From Bolinopsis microptera (taxonomy: Eukaryota > Ctenophora > Tentaculata > Lobata > Bolinopsidae): a stretch of DNA of 64,000 nucleotides. Numbering within the stretch: the stretch's first letter is position 1; each line of letters begins with the position of its first letter. A model generated the notes under the pieces. That model saw only the letters and a list, made by a program, of their open reading frames with translations, had not been told where the DNA came from and ran no database searches. Shown one piece after another: positions 47,638 through 58,375 of this stretch. The DNA lies in assembly GCF_026151205.1 (NCBI RefSeq), contig NC_087080.1, positions 2,707,096-2,771,095 of the forward strand, in the 5' to 3' direction. Made by a program: the position numbers and the translations under genes.

Positions 47638-49185
47638 TCAAGGCCTACCTGGTGGATAAGGGGTAGTAGTGTTGTGAACTGTACTTTCTGTCATTACCGT
47701 CTCCTCCAACATCACCTGGACTGTACTCTCTGTCTGCTCCTCATCTCCTATAACCTTGACTGTACTGTCTGTCTGCTCCTCATCTCCTATAACCTGGACT
47801 GTACTCTCTGTCTGCTCCTCATCTCCTATAACCTGGACTGTACTTTCTGTCTGCTCCTCATCTCCTATAACCTTGACTGTACTCTCTGTCTGCTCCTCCT
47901 CTCCTATAACCTTGACTGTACTCTCTGTCTGCTCCTCCTCTCCTATAACCTTGACTGTACTCTCTGTCTGCTCCTCATCTCCTATAACCTTGACTGTACT
48001 TTCTGTCTGCTCCTCATCTCCTATAACCTTGACTGTACTCTCTGTCTGCTCCTCATCTCCTATAACCTGGACTGTACTCTCTGTCTGCTCCTCATCTCCT
48101 ATAACCTGGACTGTACTCTCTGTCTGCTCCTCATCTCCTATAACCTTGACTGTACTGTCTGTCTGCTCCTCATCTCCTATAACCTTGACTGTACTCTCTG
48201 TCTGCTCCTCATCTCCTATAACCTTGACTGTACTCTCTGTCTGCTCCTCATCTCCTATAACCTTGACTGTACTTTCTGTCTGCTCCTCATCTCCTATCAC
48301 TTTGACTGTTCTTTCTGCCTGCTCCTCATCTCTTATCAGCTTGACTGTACTCTCTGTCTGCTCCTCATCTCCTATAACCTTGACTGTACTTTCTGTCTGC
48401 TCCTCATCTCCTATAACCTTGACTGTACTCTCTGTCTGCTCCTCCTCTCCTATAACCTGGACTGTACTCTCTGTCTGCTCCTCATCTCCTATAACCTTGA
48501 CTGTACTCTCTGTCTGCTCCTCATCTCCTATAACCTTGACTGTACTCTCTGTCTGCTCCTCATCTCCTATAACCTGGACTGTACTTTCTGTCTGCTCCTC
48601 CTCTCCTATAACCTTGACTGTACTCTCTGTCTGCTCCTCATCTCCTATAACCTTGACTGTACTCTCTGTCTGCTCCTCATCTCCTATAACCTTGACTGTA
48701 CTTTCTGTCTGCTCCTCATCTCCTATAACCTGGACTGTACTCTCTGTCTGCTCCTCATCTCCTATAACCTGGACTGTATTCTCTGTCTGCTCCTCATCTC
48801 CTATAACCTGGACTGTACTCTCTGTCTGCTCCTCATCTCTTATCACTTTGACTGTACTTTCTGCCTGCTCCTCATCTCCTATAACATTGACTGTAGTCTT
48901 CGTAGATTCAACAGTTACTGCATCAATCGTACCGGTCAAACTTTTCGAAAGATCTGCTACCGGAATGCCAACCCCTTTGCCATCCACATCGAATTTTACG
49001 TATGCTCTTCCATTTGATTTTGATATTGTGATGATACTTCCCCATAGCACAAGAATATCACAGGATAACGTGGCTGAGTAACTGGTTTCTTCACGATCGA
49101 AATAGTCTCGGGGAACTGATACCCTATCTCCTGGCTTAACAACCGTTCCTTCCTTATCCTTGTGTCCTCTGCGTCTTTTAGACAT
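47638..49185 (-). CDS. Acidic 13-residue-repeat protein carried inside the piggyBac element
   Basis: I do not recognise this 515-residue protein. It starts with a basic MSKRRRGHKDKEG, then about 75 residues (KPGDRVSVPRDYF ... GRAYVKFDVDGKG) with the length and beta-rich look of an SH3-like or Tudor-like barrel; that fold is a guess. From about residue 95 it is built of about 30 copies of STVKVIGDEEQTE with small substitutions (Q for K, E for D). It ends in TTTPYPPGRP. It lies upstream of the transposase on the same strand with about 140 bp between them, so the two may share a transcript. The repeat has stayed in frame throughout, which argues for a translated product, although the other frames are open too because the unit is 39 bp. 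Confidence 0.65.
   Translation of the reverse strand: MSKRRRGHKDKEGTVVKPGDRVSVPRDYFDREETSYSATLSCDILVLWGSIITISKSNGRAYVKFDVDGKGVGIPVADLSKSLTGTIDAVTVESTKTTVNVIGDEEQAESTVKVIRDEEQTESTVQVIGDEEQTENTVQVIGDEEQTESTVQVIGDEEQTESTVKVIGDEEQTESTVKVIGDEEQTESTVKVIGEEEQTESTVQVIGDEEQTESTVKVIGDEEQTESTVKVIGDEEQTESTVQVIGEEEQTESTVKVIGDEEQTESTVKVIGDEEQTESTVKLIRDEEQAERTVKVIGDEEQTESTVKVIGDEEQTESTVKVIGDEEQTESTVKVIGDEEQTDSTVKVIGDEEQTESTVQVIGDEEQTESTVQVIGDEEQTESTVKVIGDEEQTESTVKVIGDEEQTESTVKVIGEEEQTESTVKVIGEEEQTESTVKVIGDEEQTESTVQVIGDEEQTESTVQVIGDEEQTDSTVKVIGDEEQTESTVQVMLEETVMTESTVHNTTTPYPPGRP
47713..48905. repeat. 39-bp minisatellite, about 30 copies
   Basis: The unit, seen on the plus strand as CTCTGTCTGCTCCTCATCTC then CTATAACCTTGACTGTA, encodes the 13-residue repeat on the minus strand. 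Copies differ by a few point changes and never in length. Confidence 0.95.
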
Positions 49186-49718
49186 AATCTAAAGATAACT
49201 ATCAAAATATATCACATTATTACGCCCTAATAACGCATTAAACGGAAAACAGACGTTTCTAGACTCATGTACTTCACTTATGATACCGATACGATTTTGA
49301 AAATAACGAGAAATATTTTAGATTAATCAGGCTTGTAGTTGTAAATATTTGCCGAGCGCTCTCGCGGGGGCCATAACCCCCTGTACTTTTTCTGAGATCC
49401 AACCCCAGCTTAAGGATTTGTATAAATGATAATGCAAAGAGAGAAACATTAACTTGAACCTACAGTACAAGCTCAGGAACTAATGTACACAGAACGGTAT
49501 CTCCCTGATAATCTGTTAAAGATTCAGAGATAAGAGATATTGTGTTCGAATATATATTTTACAGATATACAATGGAAGTGAAACTATACTAAATTGGTTT
49601 TTATACTTTGAATACTAATGGGTCGTTAATGACCCGATAAGAAAATGTTTTGTTGGAATGTACATACAATTATAATCGTACATAACGTTTATAATAGGAT
49701 ATTTCGACCGTTACATCG

Positions 49719-49867
49719 CAGGGACAAAAGGATTTCGCGATTATTTTGGCCAAAAATCGCGGTACCGCGAAATTTAACATGCTATACATTAAACTATACA
49801 TAAAATTTGTCGCGGAGAATGGGAAATTTCGCGATTTCGTACATGCCGCGAAATCCTTTTGTTCCTG
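49719..49867. mobile_element. 149-bp hAT-type MITE inside the piggyBac element
   Basis: Ends CAGGGACAAAAGGATTTCGC and the near-complement GCGAAATCCTTTTGTTCCTG. Flanks TTACATCG (49711-49718) and TTACATCA (49868-49875) are an 8-bp target duplication with one change. CAGGG is a common hAT terminus. Confidence 0.8.
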
Positions 49868-50716
49868 TTACATCATCGTTAGAGCATAAATTATAGTAAA
49901 AACTGGTTTAGGCGAGTGGGTCGTTAATGACCCAATAAAATAATTTTCGATATTTTTGATACCACTTGATTGGTAATGTCGATTGTCACTATTTCTTTGA
50001 AAAATATAGCTTTTAAACTACTTACTTCATCGTATGGCGTTAGATTAAAGTAAAAACTGGTTTAGGCGAGTGGGTCGTTAATGACCCAATAAAATAATTT
50101 TCAATATTTTTGATACCACTTGATTGGAAACGTTGATTTTCACTGTTTTTTCGAAAAATTGAACCTCTAATATACTTACAGGAGCTGTACCTGATATAAT
50201 TGTAAATGGGTCGTTTACGACCCGGACGAGTGGGTCGGATGCGACCGCAGTTAGGACACAGCATCTAGCTCAGCTTGTGAATCTCTGATTTTCACGGGCT
50301 TTTCACTGACCTTTAGGAAATCGTTGCCCGCAACATTTTTCGCATAGCACCTATGGCCTTCATGAAGTTTAAATGACCCAATAGAGGCCAGAAGTTAATT
50401 GGAATAATTTCCAATTATCACGACTAATTAACCTAATTATCTAATTGTTAGTCACTCATTAGGCCCATATTTCGAAGTGAATAATGTAGCCCAATAGATT
50501 TTGAACATTCGTGCATAAAATTTGTGTAATCAAGTATTTTGGTTTGTCATCTACAGCCTCTAGAAAAGATGGGTCGTAAACGACCCTATCGTCCCTAATG
50601 GGTTAAGTTGTCTTGAAATTTGAGATTATCATTATTCGATAAATATTCAAGATATTCACGTCTATGTAAGTTAGACCGGTTCAAAAAAACAAAATGTCCT
50701 TGAATAATTATGAGTA

Positions 50717-51491
50717 CTAGCAGGAACCCGTCTAACCCTATAAAGTGGTGTCAAGACTCAAGAGACTAAAATAATTATTACCTATTTAATTCGCGTTTTT
50801 GACACCACTTGGGGGTCCAAATTTTGGGCTCTAAAACTCCTATTTCTTGGCCAATTTTTTATTTTTTCATGCTGATTTGAAGGCCATTAAAGCATTTGAC
50901 CCAGTCAAAAAAGTTTCAGTTGTATATCTTTTATCTTTATCTTTTATATATATATATTTGAGACATTCAGTGAAACAGTAAAACACGAAATTCACATTAA
51001 GCTATCGATTGTGTAATCTTTACATGTCTCATTCTGAAAGCAAGTTTATTAAAATAACTGTTCTATGAAGTAAATTAAAAACATGACAAAAATAGATCAA
51101 TACTGAGATGGGAAATTTGTGAGTAAGTCTCATTCAATCATAAGATATAAACAAAAGATGCAGAGGTGAAAGTAAACAACAAAATGCAAGTGTCTGTGGA
51201 AAGATTAAATATTAAAGCATATCATATAAAGGTCAATTTTTTATTTCATTAAGAGCACTACGTTTATTAAGTCCTCCAAAATCACTGAGGGTCATAAGCT
51301 GGTTTTGCCAAAATGATTCTCTTTCTTTAGCAACCCTACTTCTATCTTCTAAGGTTAAACATTTTATAAAATCTAGCTTTTCAAAAATAATAACCTCTAT
51401 CTGATCGGATAACTCATTGTCAAACGTTTTTAAGGGCTCTTTGGTAAGATTATGAAACTGGTTATCGTTAAAATGACAAGAAATTTCACAA

Positions 51492-51529
<38 letters not shown>

Positions 51530-52030
51530 AATGACTACTTTTGGGGACTTGGGGAATTACGTCAACGATTTTACCCCGAGTCCCCATGATTTTTAGTCCC
51601 CATTAGTCCCCAAAAGTCTCCATTAGTCCCCATTTAGATGATTTTTAGTCCCCATTAGTCCCCAAAAGTCTCCATTAGTCCCCATTTAGATTTATCCTAC
51701 TCTTATCTTGGACAAAACATCTCGATCGTATCGTTATTAAACTAACTTGAAAACCATAAATAACTGTCAAAAATTCTGGGGACTTATGGGGACAAATGGT
51801 GAATTACGTCAACGAGTTGACCTCTAGTCCCCATGATTTTTAGTCCCCATTAGTCCCCAAAAGTCTCCATTGGTAGTCATTGGCCCCCCCCCCCCCTTCA
51901 CAACTCCTAACCGCTTTCCTAATATGTGATTTGTGGTTCTGCCATCTGGTCTTAAAATTGTTAACTGTGCTTCCTACTGAATATATATATATATATATAT
52001 ATATATCGTCTCGCTTTATATATAGTAAGA
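50717..52030 (-). mobile_element. Helitron-like element, long copy
   Basis: On the minus strand it starts TCTTACTATATATAAAGCGA after A and ends GGGTTCCTGCTAG before T: the TC...CTRR ends and A-T insertion site of Helitrons, without target duplication. The empty site is visible in hAT copy A (near 12,623: GAACATGCTCATAA). It shares both ends with the copy at 18603-18917. No Rep/helicase gene is present. A poly-G MITE (51493-51896) is nested inside. Confidence 0.8.
51493..51896. mobile_element. Poly-G hAT-type MITE nested in the Helitron
   Basis: Ends are a long G run plus GCCAATGACTAC and the complement with a C run. Target duplication TTCACAAC is exact at 51485-51492 and 51897-51904 (8 bp). 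The interior is made of repeats such as AGTCCCCATTAGTCCCCAAA. It is a different family from the 0.8-kb poly-G element that contains it. Confidence 0.85.
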
Positions 52031-52605
52031 TGTTCTTATCTGTTGATCCTTAGGTTCAAAGACCACCAACAAAAATTTCAGCTTCCAACTCTTCCATCTT
52101 CGGTCCCCACCGGCCACGCCCATATTTTATTGGTTTCTTATACAAGTAAAATATCTAGAATCGGCTTTTTTAGTATGAAGGAGTAATGTTAGCTGTTTAA
52201 GATTCGTTATTCAAATATAAATGTCATGAATGCATTTCGTTTAATGTGGGTTTTAAGTTCTGATAATGTTGAGAACCACGCCCTTGGATGGCCACGCCCA
52301 TTTAAGAAAATTAAATTTCGGAAAACCGTATTATTTTAGTTTTATTGTTTAATGATCTGAATTTTTTTCACATCTCACATTTCCATATGTGATAGTAGTG
52401 AATAAATTGATGATATAAACGTTCTAAAGTGCTAAAAATATGGTAGAACTACATAATCTCTGGTCGAAAAATATCGTGTCAATTAATGTCAGTATTCCAA
52501 AATTTTGCAAAACTGACATTGACATTAATTGACATTAATTGACATTAATTGACATTAATTGACATTAATTGACATTAATTGACGTTGCATCCCCCCCGTA
52601 AGAAC

Positions 52606-54225
52606 AGAAATTTTAGAAGATTAACTATTTAATATCATATCAGCATATTAATTAAAACACTTGGCAAATATCTTAATTTTCGAATTATCTAACGGCGTTT
52701 TATCGACTATCTTTCATATGGCTTGATATTAAAACCGGTTTCAATGCCAAAATCTTTTACTCAACACGAGTTGGCGAGTTTAACTCCTGCGAATCCACCT
52801 CTTTTCCACTATTAGTCTGCGAAATAATTTTAGACAACAGTAAGTGTCCTGATACTTCGTGTGGCACAATTTCTTGGAAAATCGAACGCAAAAGGAAACC
52901 CCTAATTCTTTTCAAGGCAGGTCTGTTGTTTGTAGCCGGCTGCTATAAGCTGACTAATTGCCATGAGAAATTTGGGTAAACGCTGGATAGTGGATATCAG
53001 CTGGTGTTCCATCCAAATCCTGAATTTTCATCAGTTCATTAGTTCATAGTTCGAGGCGATAAAGTTAACAGAAGACAGACTTAATAAACATCAATCTGGT
53101 TGACTTCCCTAATTCAATTTAGTTCTAGTTTATGCTTTTATTCTTTTGAATAATCCATGGCTGTAATTTAAGTTTTTATAATAAAGTTATTTAATTCGGA
53201 CAATTTTGTATTCTAAAGTCTAACTAATTTGAATTACTACGTAAGAGCTTTAATAGGTACCGTTTTGCAATAGTCCCGGGACTGTATTGGCAGTTTTTGT
53301 GATACCTTTAAGCAAACACGGGAATATAGCTAACCAATCAGCGTTATAGCAAAGCAACTACGAAAAATCAAACGTGCGAGCAGCTGTCACTCTTCATAAC
53401 ATTAAGTGGTCTCGCCTTCGAAAATCACCCCACAATTAATTTGTATATTGGCCAGTCTCATTTCAGACCTGAATTTGATAGACATATGGAATATCGGTTA
53501 CCGGTCAATGTCTGGTAGGGCAGTTCAAAAGTGTTTTAAACATTTGTTATGTTAACGGCGGCGACATTGTTTTAACCAACTATAATTTGCTTTGGTTGTT
53601 GCGGCCTCCGGAGTTTAGTTTAACTTAGATAATTAATTGTGAGTTGCCTCAAGTTGAACTACGGATACAGTATACACCTTTGTGAGAAATTTATGTTTTT
53701 TGATATTTTCAAGCTTGGAATTTTAAATATATTTTTATTTCGACAAAATGTCGTTTCCTGCTGCCAAAGCAAATGGAATGTCCGTATAAATAATAGATAT
53801 CCTTCTCGAACATATCCATATAAGCAATAACAAGCAACTAGCGCCCTAATTTGTCACGTAATACTTTTGACAGTAAGGCTGCAGTTTCAACAGGTACCAT
53901 GCACCAGCTAGGCATGTTGATTGATAACATGTTGACCTAAACTGCAGGCAGGCCCATTTTCGCTTCAAAACAGTCGAATAACTTTAATGTCATGGTAGAA
54001 TATGCATGGCACTTGTTTGAGTCTGACGAAAGTTGTGCCTACGAATCTTCGACAGTTATAACATTCATCCCGGGAATTTCGTATGTTGAAAATGCTGATG
54101 TGATAGCTTTGGTTGTACGTTGAAAATGCCCACAGTGATAACAAATTTACAATCAGTGCTGCACGTCAGGCTTCTTTTGGCTGTATTTAGTTTACCTCTA
54201 TGCCGACAAATTCCTACTTTGGTGA
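52606..54225. other. Intergenic, no feature
   Basis: No exon, repeat or element recognised. If the minus-strand exon at 54338-54542 is the end of a gene, this is its 3' flank. Confidence 0.5.
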
Positions 54226-54303
54226 GGAGACCATCACATACATAACCTTGATCTTGCCGGACAAAATTCCGGCTAGATCAAGGTTATATATGTGATATTC
54301 TCC
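54226..54303. repeat. 78-bp near-perfect hairpin
   Basis: GGAGA-cc-ATCACATACATAACC... pairs with ...GGTTATATATGTGAT-at-TCTCC, with the arms meeting at GCCGGA-CAAAAT-TCCGGC. About 34 pairs and a few mismatches. The length suits an miRNA precursor or a tiny palindromic MITE. It lies 35 bp beyond the stop codon of the minus-strand exon at 54338, so it may be in a 3' UTR. Confidence 0.75.
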
Positions 54304-54337
54304 GAAATTGCGGATTTCACGCGAAAAAGAATTAACG

Positions 54338-57300
54338 TCACACTGCCGGAGGAATTTCTTTATAATTATAGGTCTGATCTCCTAATCCCATTATCTGGGC
54401 GTAGTTAATCTTTAATCTTTTAATGGATACGTTCTTGAAGCGAGACGAGTAATGATAGTATCCCGTCCCCACCGGTTCCGTCAGTAACTCCGGAGCTAGC
54501 CTGGACAACTTTATATCCATGATATCACGCGGCAACATCACCCTGGGATAAAAGCCAAGTTAATCTTTCGTCAAAGATCAACGGCAGAACAGTTAAAAGT
54601 AAGAAGGAGCCGTTTGTTGTACAGTAATTCTAGAGCTAGTACTAGTAGTAGTATAGTACAGTGCTTTCCGACGTTCAGAGTATAGTTCTGACTAGTTTAA
54701 GGATGGGCTTTTTTTTGCCCGTTTTAAGAATAAGTGCTGAGAGAAAAAAGTTTAATTTTTAGAACCTCGTTTTTTCAAACACTTCCCTGCAGGGCTAATT
54801 GCACCTCCAAAATAACACGCACATCACTTCGCGAGAACAGTTCCTAAGAAGCTGCCCTATATTTGAGTATTCGACAGTTTCTCCGTTTTTTTTTCAATAT
54901 TTTGAACACCTTCTGCAAAGTGTTTAGCTGATCATTACAAGTCTTATTTTGTCGGCGTTCAGACTTTAGATGTGTCGATTGAGTGTCAGTTTTGCTTTAT
55001 CAAATGTGTCATAGGAAAGTTTCGTGAACTGCACTGGACAGGGTATATCCCGCACAGTTCTCTTTTTTGGATATTTTATTCGGTCGTCAGGTCGTGTCTT
55101 TAAAAACGGTTATAAAATATTTGTCCCCTCAAAGGACATTTTAATTTTAAAGGTAGCACTACTAATAATTTTAGAACAGCCGATTTTTATGTATTCTATA
55201 ATTTGATAATTGGACTTTTGGGTCGATTAAAGAACAGCCTGTCCTGGATCACTTTTGTTTTATCAAACCAAGTTGAGTGTCAGTGATGTCATTTGCCGTT
55301 TAACAGTACTTGGCAACTAATGAACTAATCGGTTGCTTCATTACAGCCAGATGAGATAACGTTAATAAACGGGTTTACCATTTAGTTTCAACTTTGATCT
55401 TTACACCACTGACCACTAGGTTTAACTTTAATAGCGCTTTCCGTCTAGAAGTGCAACAAATTCTTCATATTATGTTATGCGGTTAGTTTATGTTGGTGTG
55501 TTAATTAATTATCGATACTTCCTCGAGTTTTGTCATTCGTTCCGTAACTAAACGGCGTCCAGCAAAGATTATCTAAATTCGTGGCACGGAAATGAATAAG
55601 AATTAAGACATGAACATAGGCTGCAAAATTAAATAGTTGTTAAACGAATCATGTCGTTATAAAGAGGCGAATATTACTGTTATTCTTCTTCATGACGCGC
55701 CGCTTTACTGTTATACTTATAATTCAACTTATGCCACTTTTAGGTTCCATTATCTCAAATTTGTATTTATCCAGAGTTGATCTAGCTGCCATGGGTTAAT
55801 AATGTGGATAGGGAGCTAGTGTATTACAACTATTGTGTATGTGACTGCTCTGTTATAATTAACGCATAATCATAAGTAATGCATAATTATAATCAACTCC
55901 GTTCTGTGTGGACAGAGCCGCGGGCTCCCCCGCTCCAAAGTCGATCTAGGTTTTAACTTTTATGCACAATTTCACTATTATAATATTATATAGGTTTATT
56001 TGCACTGTGTCCCCGTAATTTAAAACTAACGATAATTATTTGTGTCACAGTTCAGTGATGTGGGGATAGAGATATGATACAAAGTGACACGTGACAATAT
56101 CTGTACGACACCTAGCAGCAGCAACCCGTAGGCTGGAAACGAGCGACGGGTAACCTAGCAACGATCGACGGGTAAGGGGGTAACCTAGCCGCAAGGGACA
56201 AGTTACCCGGCCAAGATCATGGCTGCTGCAGCACTGACCATTGTCCAGATAACCGCTTCCAGCCCTTCCTTCACAGGTCAGTGCACTGTATACCTGCCTC
56301 ACTGTCTGTTTGTTTGTTTGTTTGTACGTCTGTTTGTTTGAGGGTATTTTTCATGATCGTGTAACTCTAATTGATATTTGGAAGAGTATGTTCGTTTTAT
56401 AGATTACAGCTCATAAGTAAACAACATATTGGTGTTCCCTGGGAGAAGAAAGCCTTCGGACATCTGATGCCCTGTTGGGGCTAGTTACATTGCGTTTGAT
56501 AGACCAGGTTAAGCCAAGGTTTTAAAACTTGTGAATATTTCCTCTCGTGCGAGTAGTTGTGTTATGCGGCAAGTGTGATGTTCCAGCAGTCAAAAATACT
56601 CCGTATTAAATTATGGCCGCTTTAAAGAATTAACATATTACTTTCAACACTGCTACGGATATTCGATAGCTGGAGTTAATTATACAAGATAAGCCGTTTC
56701 ATCTTTTCATATGATTAAAATATGAACGTTGGAGATTGAACATCGGAGATCGACGATGCCCATTCAACAAAATATTCTAACTTTGATCTCTTCTTTTATG
56801 AAAATATAACAGACTTCATAATATATATCAACTACAGATTACTGTACCAGACTACAGATTACTATACCAGATTAAACATTGCATGATACGCGGGAGTATT
56901 GAAATTGGTGAGAGTACGTCCAAAGCTTAAATAAAGCCACTAGAAGGTAGCAGGTGATGCACAGTAAGCATCCTTACTGCATCCCTAAAGTTTATGAAGG
57001 TTGACTCCCAGGCTTGGCACTCATACTTTGTTTAAAAACTCGAACATTGCGTTCACATTACCCCTTATATTACAGTTCACCGCTGATCTAGACAGGCTTG
57101 TTTAAGTTACCTGTGATCTTGGTTGATTACTTGAATTTTGCTTGTTGCAAGATCGAAGTTGAAACTTGTTGACAGATACTGTACCGGGTTGTTAGAATCT
57201 GTATCCTATGGTTGGCTTATTGGAAATAATTTCTCATTCCTTTCATTCTAAGCCACAAATTTGTGTACATGATACTCACGGTGCCAGTTACGCTGAGCGC

Positions 57301-57998
57301 TTTGTAGTCAGATATGAGCTGTATTTTTTATTTATTTCGAAACTAGAAGTTTTGGTCACGCACATCGCATTTTTTAGGTTGCTATTTGTTGTCGAAAAAA
57401 AGTAGACAATTATAGTGCTATTAGTATTGCTGTCTATTGTCTAACTGTCACACAAACTAGCTTTTACTATGTCCTGCAATAAATCTTCCTACTATAAGGT
57501 ACCGTTAACATATTACATAAGCCAGACTTTGTTCATATCAAACCCCCCCCCCCCCCCACCCGGCCCCCACTCTGTAATTATTTTAACAAATAACCATTGA
57601 GTAGACATATAGCACTTAATAGCGTAACAATCATTTCCGAAACCGTCTCTGATCTCTACCCTAGGCTAACTTAAGTAGTATATGTGAACAATACCTATGC
57701 AGCAATTATTAAATACTACCCGTTGATTGATTTAGTTGACACTGACAGGGGTTTCGTCGAACTTTGTAGTTCGATGAAATTACTAAATGTCGTTATTGAG
57801 CTTGTTAATCTGCCTTGTTGCTACTAAATGCTACATCGTTTAATTTTGTTATCATTGAGCCGATACATATAGACAGTAAACTGCGTTGCACGGCCTAATC
57901 AGTTCTTTAATATGCTGTATAACTTACAGCAGTCTGCCAATGGTACGACTTTTGAAATGAACTTGCCCATTTACAATTTGACATTTGCACAGGAATAC
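54338..57998 (-). CDS. Unidentified gene: terminal exon and a possible preceding exon
   Basis: Exon 54338-54542 follows a strong acceptor (cttttatcccag) and codes MLPRDIMDIKLSRLAPELL, TEPVGTGYYHYSSRFKNVS and a tail ending YNYKEIPPAV, then stop. Base composition and codon use look coding. A possible previous exon at 57928-57998 (acceptor acacgcag, donor gtaagt) codes VFLCKCQIVNGQVHFKSRT and GRL and joins in phase (CT+G). The second exon is less certain, and the candidate plus-strand exon at 56219 lies between them. I do not recognise the protein. Confidence 0.5.
54543..56218. other. No feature recognised
   Basis: AT-rich sequence, possibly intron of the minus-strand gene ending at 54338. Nothing else seen. 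Confidence 0.4.
56219..56276 (+). CDS. Candidate first coding exon
   Basis: ATG in good context (AAGATCATGG) codes MAAAALTIVQITASSPSFT and meets a donor (gtcagtg). The sequence before it is less AT-rich, with repeated GGTAACCTAGC motifs. No following exon was found, so the gene is unidentified. Confidence 0.35.
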
Positions 57999-58293
57999 CT
58001 GCGTGTCTCTCAGTAATTGCATCGTAATAAGGAGTATGCAGATTGCAAAATGTTTGAAACTATTTGCTATATTTAGTGAGGGCGTATATGTGCCAATTTT
58101 GATTAAAAACTCGAGTACAATTGTTCTTTGCTGTGTATTCCAATCCCCTATAGAGTATAATTCTCTGAACATCACGATAGAAATCATTTCACCCGAACGC
58201 CATATTAATTGTGTACAGCTTTCTTCCCTAGAGTGTTCATGGTTTCTCTTTGTGTTGAACTAGCTCCAGTCTTAAGATCCAGCTCGGCTTCTT
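56277..58293. other. No firmly supported gene
   Basis: A TTTG/TCTG microsatellite lies at 56303-56341. A C tract followed by ACCCGGCCCCC at 57543-57570 resembles the end of the TTAA foldback MITE at 8633 but has no partner. The possible minus-strand exon at 57928-57998 is described with the gene at 54338. Confidence 0.4.
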
Positions 58294-58375
58294 ATGGCGC
58301 TTTCTCATAACTCGGTCGCTACTGCTGGAACTCGAATGAGAAGACAACAATCCAGACTCAACGGTGAATTTAAAT
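58294..58375 (+). CDS. Candidate first coding exon
   Basis: After an in-frame stop, ATG opens MALSHNSVATAGTRMRRQQS, RLNGEFK and meets a strong donor (gtaagc at 58376). The composition looks coding. No next exon could be assigned before the LINE at 59.9 kb. Confidence 0.35.

Larger units (their letters stand above)
44633..50602 (-). mobile_element. piggyBac-type transposon, about 6 kb
   Basis: Terminal inverted repeats CCCATTAGGGACGA and TCGTCCCTAATGGG are bounded by TTAA at 44629-44632 and 50603-50606. It carries a DDD transposase and a second gene on the same strand. Both subterminal regions carry palindromes of the type GGGTCRTTAAYGACCC (44930, 45083 left; 49620, 49918, 50070, 50207, 50571 right). 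A segment of about 75 bp around one palindrome is duplicated at 49897 and 50050. A 149-bp MITE sits at 49719-49867. It inserted at a TTAA in the decamer array of the older hAT element. Confidence 0.92.
44464..52597. mobile_element. Poly-G hAT-type element (copy B), split by a piggyBac and a Helitron
   Basis: Ends are GGGGGATGCAACGTCAATTA and its complement, with 8-bp target duplication GTAAGAAC at 44456-44463 and 52598-52605. Its left end equals the right end of copy A (10590-12875), so the copies are inverted relative to each other. Without the piggyBac (44633-50602) and the Helitron (50717-52030) about 0.85 kb remains, matching copy A. Decamer arrays of AATTGACATT lie just inside both ends. 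Confidence 0.88.

Noticed and set aside
47674-49081. Long plus-strand frames (447 and 441 codons) over the minisatellite
   Set aside because: A 39-bp unit leaves every stop-free frame open. Only the minus-strand frame has a non-repetitive N-terminal domain and a transcription direction shared with the transposase.
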